Origin: Malachius bipustulatus
Taxonomy: Eukaryota; Arthropoda; Insecta; Coleoptera; Melyridae
Assembly (NCBI GenBank): GCA_910589415.1
Contig: OU342631.1
Span: 4,526,001-4,590,000 of the forward strand
Direction: 5' to 3'
DNA: 64,000 nucleotides
The position numbers and the translations under genes are program-made. Positions 54,560-64,000 of the stretch are shown here, in pieces (positions within the stretch are counted from its first letter, which is position 1; every line of letters begins with the position of its first letter). Under the pieces are notes generated by a model that worked only from the letters and a program-made list of their open reading frames with translations, searched no databases and was not told the DNA's origin.

Positions 54560-55995
54560 TTACAAAAATTAGATTAAATTACATTTTCTGTGAGTGGGCC
54601 ATTGTGACACCGCCACTACCACCGAAGACCTATAGTGGCTCACATCTAGTCGTGCTACATTAACCCCATCAGATCAGCCTCTTTGAGGAAGTCAGCTTCC
54701 TCAAATAGGCTGACCTGATGGGGCCATCAGGCTATTGATGAAGCTATCAATCTTGGCTATTGATAATTTCTCGTCCATCGGTGTGAGGAAGTTTGTAGTC
54801 TGCTGGTTCTAGCCAAAGCGGGACAATGTATTTTGCTAGCATAGGTTTATATCTCTAAACCCATCCTGTGCAGATGATGGTTGATCTTGCAGTGCCCGCA
54901 GTATAGGCCTACTAAGGTTTTCACTTCTTTCCTGTTAAGCTCCAACAGTTCTTTGGTCCTTTCTTTCGACTTGCCTTGTATAAAGGCGTTCGAATGATCC
55001 AATCTTGGTGAGATGTCCCAGTGCTGGAGAACTTCCCTCTCAGCCCCTTGGATATTGTTATAAATTCTAATTCGGCACCTTTCCTAGCCAGAGAATCTAC
55101 AATGTCGTTAACTCCGTATCCAGCAAGGCACGGAATCCGATCAGAGTTACTTCGTTACTCCTTGCTAGGGCATTCAGAGTTGACAGTTCCAGACCAACTT
55201 GGACTTGCGGTGGCTGGAGTATACGAGTATAAGGCTTTCAGAGCCGATTGGCTGTCTGAAAATATCTTTATTGATCTGCTTTGGCAGTACATCTTTTCCT
55301 GTAACTGCCCACAGATCTCTAAGGCAAAGATTTCGGCTTGGGAAGTGGTTGCGTGAAGGCCCAGGCTTGAAAAAACTCTCTTCTTAGAGCCAGCCCTACA
55401 CACCCCAGCTCCAGTTCCTGTGGATATCTTAGATCCATCGGTGAACCAACTAAAATCTCCTGGTAGGAGTTAATTTCTGTTGTCGTCTCACACGTCTCTT
55501 CCAGGAAGAAGGACCTGATAAGCCGAGCGGTTCATGATGGCATTATGTCCGAGAGCAGAACCAGTAGACTGTGACTTTATATGACATCCAGTAACCTGGT
55601 TCGCTCCAAGTTATAAGTCTTTGGCAAGCTTCTTGCCATCTGTAGCATTTTATGTAGCATTTTGTAGTATTTGCTGGCCTTTTGACCACCAAGCGTCACT
55701 GCCATACGCAATCATAGGTCTGATGACGGTTATAAAGCCAGTGTACCCACTAATTTGCATCCAATTCCCCAATAAAGTTGGTGGCGTCAAACCGTCCAAC
55801 CTTCTCTTTCTGGAAAATGATACTATAGCAGTTTTGCGAGGTTTAACTGACATGCGTTCTCTCTCGCACCACTGATAAGTCACTCGATTACTTGCTGAAG
55901 GTCCCCTGAAATGGTCACTTCAAATCTTCTTTTGGTCAGAATGACCAAGTAATCGGAATATGCCTGGACGTCGACACTCCATTGTGAGAACGGAT
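54560..55995 (-). pseudogene. LINE copy 3 (RT end, RNase H, 3' UTR), decayed
   Basis: Minus-strand, 5'-truncated copy of the family at 29017 and 39572. From about 55970 downward it reads VQAYSDYLVILTKRRFE (YADD site degraded to YSDY), CERERMSVKPRKTAIV, LDGLTPPTLLG, VIRPMIAYGSDAWW. After frameshifts an RNase H relic follows: WFTDGSKISTGTGAGV, TTSQAEIFALE, FSDSQSALKAL and NDIVDSLARKGAE. The 3' UTR has the family tail CTAGATGTGAGCCACTATAGG (about 54633-54653) and GGTGTCAC...CCCACTC. Stops and frameshifts make it inactive. Located in the 6.4-kb CadN intron, on the same strand as CadN. Confidence 0.82.
54664..54723. repeat. 28-bp stem hairpin in LINE copy 3
   Basis: CCCCATCAGATCAGCC... pairs with ...GGCTGACCTGATGGGG across a four-base loop TCAG, with two mismatches in 28. 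It lies just inside the LINE 3' region. Confidence 0.85.
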
Positions 55996-58024
55996 AGAAG
56001 TGACCAGAGCAAAGGGTAAGGGAGGTTATTACAAGTAACTACCATGATAAAAGACCAGTTATAAAAAGTTAACTTCCCATCTTTCGTACGACTCTTATGT
56101 GTTGTGTATCTGACTGATATGACATGCAGATGAGTCTATAATAAGGACGAAACGGTAGCGTTCATGTCTTCATGCAGTTTCATCTCACACGCTGTACGAA
56201 AAAGTTTCAATTTGTTCTAGAAATCCCAATAAATCTCAAATCTAGGGTAATCAAAGTGATTGCAAGCTGGTAAAATAAAAATATTTCTACCTAAAATCTT
56301 ATTAAAAACTTACTTTTGAGGATTGTGGGCCTACACTTTTTGTTTCATAATTCGAATCATACGCAATGGTTGCGTCAGTTGTTAATAAATGGAATAACAC
56401 ATACAGACATAAAGAACCTTAATTCAAAACAAAATGGATGTAATTTTTCGAATTCTCGCTTCCAACTTACGCAGATTAAACCAGTGTTTTAGGAAAATTG
56501 TGTTAGATACCTATTGGGTATATCGAATACAATATTTTTTGTCTTCGATACTTATTAAAGAGTACGAAAAGAGATAATTTACAGACTAATAAAATTGAAC
56601 TTTTACTCGCTACGTTTCTCTAAGCCATTTTGTAGAAACTTGCATTTTATGAGTGTTTTAAGCCGCCCTTAGAGATGGTGAGACTTTACAGATTTCGCGG
56701 AGATTTACGAGAGTTCTTGGTCTCCTTTTTATACTACTTATTATCTCCAAGCAAAATTTCAAAAGGTATAAAGTAAAAAATACACCAAAAGTACAAAAGA
56801 TCGATCTAAGATTTTCCTTCAAGAACCGTTAGTTAGAAAAATATCATACAAATATCATAAAATCGTAAAAATTACATCTGAGGGGAGTCATGTCATCACC
56901 CACTTGAAACCACCTCTTTCTTAAAAAGCCCTATTTCTCTAATAATTCGTTACCGGTGAAGATAAATAACGTAATAGCTTGTCGATGGTGAGATCCAGAA
57001 TAAAAATTGATACATATTATTGGAACCTCGTAGTCCATTACTACGACATTATTACGACTAAACGTTCACGAAAATTCTACAATTCTATTAACAGTGACAT
57101 AAAAATAAAAGGCGATTGACCGAAATCGAAACTTAGCTCGCCGAATAGTTATCTATAGCTCTTACCCGATATTGTTCATGATTTGGACCTGAAGACTTTC
57201 TGCTCTCGCTTTATTCGTACTTCTTGAGCGCAGACTGATAAAAATAACAACAAAAACGTCATGATGACCAATATCTTTTACCCAATTGTGATCCATCAAA
57301 AATTGGGGTTCTCTTTGAAATCCTAATCTTGATCCTTTTACCCTTTGATCAATTTATCACAAACATGGTCGCTACAATAATAATTATTGTTAGTAAGTAT
57401 GCGAAATAACTTGCGCCAACGAAATTTCACAAACGATGACATTATGTTTGAATTCCTTCTAGCTCCCGTTATTTTTAGGCCAATATTCAGGAAAATTGTG
57501 TTAGATACTTCATTTTTTTCAAAAATAACCGAGATGTTATTTATTTTGAGCGTTATTTTTATATAATTTCTAGTGAAGATATCAATGCCTAACGCAAACT
57601 AACTAATGCGACCACTATCGATAAATAAAAAAAAATCAAACCCTAACAATAGCACCCAACTATTGCGAATACTTGGACAACTCTGAGTAGTTTTAATACA
57701 GTTTCAAAGAACGCCTCTAAATGTCATAAGTTGCTACTTGAAGGTGTTCATAGACCAATGCGGGACTATACGGGAGCCGGAGTGGAGCGGTCCGAGCGCG
57801 GGACGTATGTGAACATAGAGAAATGCACGATGAACAGTAACTGACCCGTTTCGATTCATGCATGTAAGTCCCCGCTTGGATCGCTTTTGTTTGGTTTATT
57901 ATAAAAGATTCAAACTCTACTTATTGTGCCCAGCTCTCTAGAATACTTGGACAACTCTTGAGATCTCATAGATCAATCATAGATTTCCCAACTTCCTAGA
58001 GCAACTAATCGTACAACCACTCAC
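55996..58024 (-). other. CadN intron, part after LINE copy 3
   Basis: AT-rich, no gene. The phrase GGAAAATTGTGTTAGATAC occurs twice (about 56491 and 57490), the only repeat noticed. Confidence 0.55.
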
Positions 58025-58214
58025 CTCTACTCTGATGGTAAGATTGTACTCCTTGATGGTCTCATAGTCGAGAGGATGGTTGACCTTGATGTCAGCCCAG
58101 GTAAAACCGTTTTCGGGGCGCTGCTGAAGATAAAAGGTGTGGTACTTGTTGGTCTGCGCCGTGGAGCCGGGCATCAGTCGGTAGAACACAGTGGGATTGT
58201 TCTCGATTCCGGAG
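58025..58214 (-). CDS. CadN: CadN (neural cadherin) exon, first of three in the window
   Basis: Internal coding exon of a classical-type cadherin, a cell-surface calcium-dependent adhesion receptor. On the minus strand an acceptor ending CGCAG lies at 58215 and a donor GTGAGT follows at 58024. The exon is 190 bp: one base finishing a codon from the previous exon, then 63 codons, ending in phase 0. The peptide starts SGIENNPTVFYRLMPG and ends NHPLDYETIKEYNLTIRVE. It carries the cadherin LDYE signature and the LTIRVE strand that ends an extracellular (EC) repeat, and NLT is a potential N-glycosylation site. The next exon (51414-51596) starts in phase 0 and continues the EC repeat without a break. 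The CadN assignment rests on remembered similarity of the joined peptide to insect neural cadherin. Cadherin is certain; the paralogue is likely. The exon upstream of it is not visible up to 64000. Confidence 0.87.
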
Positions 58215-59068
58215 CTGCGAACAGGGCAGCAGGATCAGTGTAAGATTGCGAGGGAGTCCTACGGGGCAGCACTCGCAGCCGCATGCACTGAAAATAGACT
58301 GGCCACCAGTAGCAGTGGGAATGTTTTGAAAAAACCACAGATGCTCGTCTCTTACCTACCTCTTTGTTACCACAGATTTGTTGATTATGACCACAGAACA
58401 TCAAACCATCAAAGTTGTTTAATAATTTGTCTACTCCTGTTTCTATTAGGTGACAAATCTATTATTAGTCTAATTTAAGCTAAGTAATGACATACATTAC
58501 TAATAATTAATTGTCCTGTTGAATAATAATAACACTTCGATTGAATAATAGCATTGTTATTAAATCGTAGGGTCAATTTTTACATGTCACTATAAATTTC
58601 TGTTGTAGGTATATTATGAGCATTTCAAACATTTTGTCTACTTTGTGCGTTGTGCTCATGTGCTTGCATGATTTAGGTCACTAAATATTAATTTTTTGTC
58701 GTTTATCAATCAGTAATTTATTTGAAGAGATCAATTAAATAAAATATTTGAGCAATAAAATCCCTGTAGGCACTCCTGATTTTTCCGAATTTTCAGTAGT
58801 TATTTTTTACTAGTATTAGATAGTATTTCCTTTATTTTTGCAACGCTTCAATACACAATTCAAAAGTGAATACAGCTACGTTTTCTAAGTATGGTTGTAG
58901 ATAAAGTATGGTATTCCACTCGCTCATAATAGCTATTATACTTACTAGATATCGCTTGTTAATTAATGATTATAGTTACTATTTTTAGTTAGGTAGTAGA
59001 ATTTATCAAGTTAGGATAAGAGGAGTATCTTCGCGTGAAATCCTGAGAGAGAATCAGGATTCTCCAAG
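58215..59068. other. Non-coding stretch upstream of the CadN exon
   Basis: Inferred intron; no further cadherin exon recognised. AT-rich. Confidence 0.5.
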
Positions 59069-59108
59069 ATATTTTTGCCACAGAATCAGGATTCTGTGGC
59101 AAAAATAT
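59069..59108. repeat. Perfect 40-base palindromic hairpin
   Basis: ATATTTTTGCCACAGAATC (59069-59087), loop AG, then its exact reverse complement (59090-59108). A smaller inverted pair GAGAATC/GATTCTC lies just before it (about 59050-59064). Confidence 0.92.
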
Positions 59109-59636
59109 AATAGAAAAAAATAATTATATTTTTGATATCGGGATTTTATTCACTTATCAAAATATTATAGACATTTTTCGTCTGTGATTAAATTTAAAAC
59201 CAAAGAATTAGCCCGACGTAAAATAAATCAATTAAAATAATAATTTCGAGCTGGATAAGAGAGATCAAAACTTTGTATGATGAACTTTAGTAAAGTTTTT
59301 AATAAAGTTGTTTACCTTATTGGAATCTGACATCGAGCCGATCTCTGAAGATCAAGTTAATTAAGATATTACTCTCTAAAAAAACGCCTATGTATACGGT
59401 TTACATTTTCTCATTTAAATTTCTAGATTAATCATTTAGTAAATTTTCCAGATTATTTCAAGTGGAGGAAAATACTCTTTTCCCTCGGTGCAGTTTCTCA
59501 TTTTTTTAACACAGTCAAATATTTACTTGTTTTCAATTTTTAGCAAAATCAACTATATCGTTGGAAAAAATCGATAACGTCTTGAAAAGTTCTTGGATTT
59601 TTTAATTGAAAATACACATGCACTGCAGGGAAATCA
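59109..59636. other. Non-coding AT-rich stretch
   Basis: Nothing recognised. Confidence 0.5.
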
Positions 59637-59982
59637 TTATGATGCTCTGGGAGCGGTGCATGAGCGGAGATGTCGATTCACGTTGGCTTTGAACTGTTGC
59701 AGGTTGCATTCGTCAGGAAACACGTCCTTTAGACTGCTATTCCAAAGTGATGCGGTTCTACTTATACATAAAATAAATCTGAAATAGGGTGGTACGAGGT
59801 GTAACGAGCTGAACCTGATACGGATGAGCGTTTGCGGCTCGACGTGTATTTCTGCCCGGTCTTGTTCTAGGTGGGGTCAAGCGGGCCACGTCTTTTGAAC
59901 ACTTTCCATAAAAATATCTGTAAAAGAGACTCAGGTCACCTACTCTTCTTCGATGTTCGAGAGTGTCTAATATTTTTGTCAA
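59637..59982 (-). pseudogene. LINE relic, C-terminus of a CR1/Jockey-type ORF2
   Basis: On minus from 59982: LDTLEHRRRVGDLSLFYRYF, CSKDVARLTPP, GRNTRRAANAHPYQVQLV, TPRTTLFQ. After a frameshift: SRTASLWNSSLKDVFPDECN and LQQFKANVNRHLRSC, ending in TAA at 59637. This order (EHRRR..LFY..., RNTR.A..HP, LWNSLP...FP, FK..VN..L) is the conserved tail of CR1/Jockey-type reverse transcriptase ORFs found across insects. The upstream RT is missing. It is a different family from the RNase H-bearing copies elsewhere in the window. Confidence 0.8.
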
Positions 59983-62900
59983 ATCTGCTGCTGAGCTAAA
60001 TTATTTGGGTGAAAATTTATTTGGTAGGCAACAGGTTCTGCTACTATCGAGTGCCTACCGGCAGGTGTAGAATTTACACCCTAGTTAATTTTATATTTCT
60101 TCCCTCAGATATCGTCCTTCAGATAGTCCTACTAATACAAAAAATAGATAGTCGTGATATACAAAAAAAAAAATGCAATTCAAATTTAAAAGTATAGAAA
60201 AGCATGATTTATCGATTATAGTACCAGCCCAAGTTAACATGTTTGATGGTTTCATGTTCCGTGTCATTAGTTTAAAAATTGTGTCAGATAATTCCTAATT
60301 TTTCATGTTCTTAACTCCCATATTAGATTAGTGAGACTAAACTCTAATATTTTCTAGTTTCATTTTTGAAACCTAAACCATTAAAATATTCGGTAAACCG
60401 TATTAGGTATATTTTTTTGTTGTTACGAAGTATGCAATACATAATATAAATATTTTATTTTCTTAAATAATTACGTATAAACTGTTTATGTAGCACACAT
60501 TTTTTTCGTACAAAATATATCGATGAAAGAAATAGTTCTCATGTTCTGCAATCAATCAAAAATCGGCTAAAAAAAAATTAAAATTATATCATAGGTTTCA
60601 AAAATCAAAATTATTCCGTAATTCTTTCAAAACATTATTATCAAAAATCAACTCGGTTGCAAAATTTCCAAAAGTATGTTCCAAAAGAATCCAGTCCAGA
60701 TTCACAAAAAAAATGGTATGCGCATGCAACCACATAAAAACTAGAACTATGAAACACCGACTTAAACGACGACATCTTTATTAAAAATGGTTTGAAATAT
60801 ATCATCGAAAAAAAAATTCAGATGATACATGCAAAACTAAAAAATTGTGAGATGCCGTAAAAATAAGAAAAAAAAAAACAGCGACTTGTTTCTAATAAAT
60901 CTTTTGATCATAAACAGGGCACAAATATTAGTCGCCCCCACTCTAAAATAACTATTATCTCCCTAATCTATGAAATAGATAACACACATCTCGAGACACT
61001 TCAAACATGCTTATTATTGCTCACTGGCTCAGACCTATATTCAGAACCAAATTCGTTCAATTTCAAATCCGATATGTACTTCGGAGAATAGAACGAATAA
61101 CTTTCCGGGAGCCACAAATAGCGTTTAAACTAATATTCGAACTTTCGATTGTAAATAAAACTGGCCTCGAAAGGGATAACACAGTTTGTCCCTTCTAGTT
61201 GTTCACATCCTCCCATACTCGTATAGTTTCTGGTTTACTATGCGATCGACCATGCTATAAATTTGAACAGATAAAAAGCCTCCAGGCTTGTTGGTATATT
61301 TCGAGTTTTATGGTTTTCTTCGAATTTCACATAAATATGATCTAGTTATCCACAAATAGCCAATCTATAGATTTAAAATCCTTGGAGTTTTTATCTGAAG
61401 GAAGCCAGGGGTTTATCTCACGAAGCTCATGTTTATAAATTAAGATTTAATTCAAATAAATCATGGTAAATCAAGTATTCGTCATAATACTACTTCCAGT
61501 CAATATAGTTACTTAGTTTAACATAACCGACTTGAGCAACTCAAATTTCGAGATCTTCCCGTCACCGCAGCCTAACTTCAATTGATCAAAAACATTCAAT
61601 ATGACTTTTTTGTGTGTTAACATCTAAACACCTTCTGCTTTTGATTGATGCATTAGCCGATGCATAAAAGAACCCGCCCAAACTACATCCTATGTATTTC
61701 ATAATTTGGAAAGACATTAAGTTAATTAATTAAGTTCATTATCAATAAGAAAAATACACTCTTTTCGGAGGTAATTTTCAATGTAAGAGCGACCAGATGA
61801 CCATTAACAAGCCCATCTCTAACAAAATCAGTTTGTTGCTGACTAAAGCTGGCCTGTGCTCCAATAAAAGAAGCATCTGGCCGTCTAATATGTAAACAAG
61901 TGGTACTTTAGACATGAGATTCAGCTCCTACTTTAGTGCTTTGTGAGTTTATCCTGCGATATTTAAATATAAAAATGCCCCAGAATGACCCTTCTGTGTA
62001 AAAAAATCTACCATCAAGATTTTAGAGTTGCAAGACCAAGCACTTTCCGGGCTCTGCTTTTTATGCTATTTTTATAACCAGTGGGAGTTGCAGGAAAGTT
62101 TCCCGTCGCAGAATGGCTTCATTGAAACAACAGGCTGGAAAATAGGCAGCGTTTGAAGCGTCTCAAGGCTCCCGATCACCTAAACATAATCGGGAATCGG
62201 GATGCAGTCGGGTAAAACGGGGGAAAGGGATAATAGAAGGTTGGAAATATGAGGGGTGCCGAATATTGTTGTGTCGTTGCATGTAATCAATGTCCCAAGC
62301 CCCAGATAGTGAAATGCGTGAAGTGCGGACAACAACATTCAGCAACCCCGTCAGTGGGAGGGAGTTGAGGGGGTAATGTCCAGTGCTGAACACTCAACAA
62401 TATTCAATAAAGCCACATATTTGGGATTGCGTTTCGGAATTGTACAGAATTATCATGTCGGTATATAAATTTTAAACTGCGCTTTTAACCATATCGTTCT
62501 ATCCAAAAACCGGTGACAATAACTAAATTATTGCGCTTTACGTACGTCGCTTTTAAATGATGTGACCAAATTACGGAACCTTTCAAAATATTGTATCTCT
62601 GACAATGTTAGAAATGCTTTGATAACTTGTGCTTAAATGCTTTTAGCGTTTGTAAATAACGTAGTAGGAGTTTTTGTTGGCACGGAACGTAATTTAATGT
62701 TCCCTTATCTAAACTTAGAGATCAATGAGTCGTGCTTGCGTTAACGTCAATGTTCTGTAAAAAGTGGAAAGTTGTTGAACATTGTATGGGAAGTTTATGT
62801 TACTATCTTTCTGAATTTCCATTAACGTCATGTTAAAGCCACTAACTAAAATGGTTAAGTTATGTGTACCTATGGGAACATAAGTTCCCTATTGACTCCA

Positions 62901-63842
62901 ATAAGCTCTTATTTATTTTTTTCAGCCATACGCAAATTTTCGTCGACTTACTAGATGCATGCAGAATTATTTATTATCTACATTTCACAAAACAACCTCT
63001 ACTTTGTTGTTTATTTGAATTAATAAATTGTTTACGAAAGCTCTCGGTTTGAACATGAGTTTCAATGTTTCTATAAATTACTTGTCAAGACTTCTTTCTG
63101 AGTTTGCTTCTCTTAGAAACTCTGAACAAAAAGTTACCGTAATCATATTTTATTCTACAATGCTGCATTCTCAAACTGAGGAAGACCAAACTGATTTTCT
63201 ACAGAAAGGAACGATAACTTTCAAATATACTCATACTCATATTATCTGGTATTGCCACTCATCTTAGGTGATATTAATCTTATTCCCGTTGATACTTTTG
63301 CACGGCGCTTTCCCATTTCATTTCCCGAAAGTTATAGTTGATTTATTTGATAAAACGAGTCAAATGGGCTTGAAGGGAATATAATGATTCGTTACGGAAA
63401 AGAGTCCAACTAGGAGCGCTGGGGTACAAAATATCATCCACTAGAAGTAAAAGGTCCCCAGGAATATTCATGCAATTACTCTTAATTTAAAGGCATTTAG
63501 GTAAAGGTGTTGTTCTGTCAGATAAAAAGGGAAGCTTTTAAAACCAATTGATTCAGGGTCGACAATCGCTTGTTACGATTAAGCAACCTCGTGCATTGAA
63601 GGTACATACAAAAATGACTCACGTTCATAATGGCTTACTGGTAACAAACAATAATTATGTTTGATTGCTGTATGCAGGGTAATACCGAAATGGCAGACAG
63701 GGTGTGTTGTAGAAGATGTTTCGAAATACTTTAAATTTAAAATAGAAATGATTTCCTCGCGTTCGTTTACCGAGAAAGAGTTTCTTTTTACAAAAAATTA
63801 TATCAATATGGCAGTCATATTTAAAACAACTTCTACTTGCAA
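59983..63842. other. Non-coding stretch, inferred upstream CadN intron
   Basis: No exon recognised. 60400-60900 is extremely A/T-rich with homopolymer runs; 62040-62400 is more balanced in composition without a supported frame. Confidence 0.5.
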
Positions 63843-63948
63843 AACTTTCTCTGAATGACTTTAGCTGTCGAAATATATCAATAATTTAATAATAACTATG
63901 ACTAAAATATTGAGACATTTTGACAGCTAAAGTCGTTCAGGGAAAGTT
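63843..63948. repeat. 27-bp inverted repeat pair
   Basis: AACTTTCTCTGAATGACTTT... (63843-63869) is inverted at 63922-63948 with two mismatches, around a 52-base A/T-rich loop. May be a small hairpin element or the end of a larger one reaching out of the window. Confidence 0.8.
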
Positions 63949-64000
63949 CAGATAAAAAGTCATGACCACTTTGATGAACTTTTTCTTGGTTATTTCTCAA

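Noticed and set aside
58174..58478. Frames of 76 (minus) and 95 (plus) codons overlapping the CadN exon
   Set aside because: They overlap the exon and its intron in other frames; the spliced cadherin frame accounts for the conserved part.

Overview
The window looks like a piece of an insect (at least arthropod) nuclear genome. It is AT-rich and non-coding for most of its length, with spliced exons on canonical GT-AG sites, very long introns and many eukaryotic transposons. I cannot name the species from sequence alone. The only host gene I can support is on the minus strand: three consecutive, phase-compatible exons (58025-58214, 51414-51596, 49966-50155) encoding cadherin extracellular repeats. 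The peptide they join into matches the insect neural cadherin CadN as I remember that family. The lowest exon ends in a good splice donor and I see no following exon down to position 1. Nor do I see a preceding exon above 58214. The simplest reading is that the whole window lies inside CadN: most of 1-49965 would be one very large intron, and 58215-64000 part of the upstream intron.

The rest is a transposon landscape. Left third (1-29.6 kb): two adjacent Tc1/mariner-type MITEs (9591-10035 and 10042-10658); a composite fold-back repeat (about 12030-13793) that holds a probable solo LTR (12149-12975); a 1.2 kb TIR element with TA or TTAA flanks (14664-15864); a decayed Jockey-like LINE on the minus strand (16380-17215); a 68-bp tandem duplication (23682-23818); an isolated LTR plus primer-binding-site fragment (about 24716-26520); a 1-kb fold-back MITE (26606-27601); and a 5'-truncated LINE tail (29017-29270).

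Middle (29666-36370): a structurally complete BEL/Pao LTR retrotransposon with 570-bp LTRs that look identical, a perfect 5-bp target duplication (AATCA) and one long gag-pol frame. The frame carries an in-frame deletion that removes most of the integrase catalytic core. The element therefore probably moved recently using integrase supplied by another copy.

Right part (36.4-64 kb): a frameshifted unknown coding relic (38465-38937); a second LINE copy of the same family as 29017 (39572-41228); a tRNA-derived SINE with 9-bp target duplications (42763-42884) and a second tRNA-like SINE (43445-43521); a small insertion bracketed by 12-bp repeats (45039-45209); a PIF/Harbinger-like MITE nested in a fold-back repeat (45334-46769); then the CadN exons. 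The large CadN intron holds a 1287-bp non-autonomous hAT element with a textbook 8-bp target duplication (53012-54298) and a third copy of the LINE family (54560-55995, minus). A fourth, unrelated LINE tail lies at 59637-59982. No rRNA gene, intact tRNA gene, CRISPR array or prokaryotic operon is visible.
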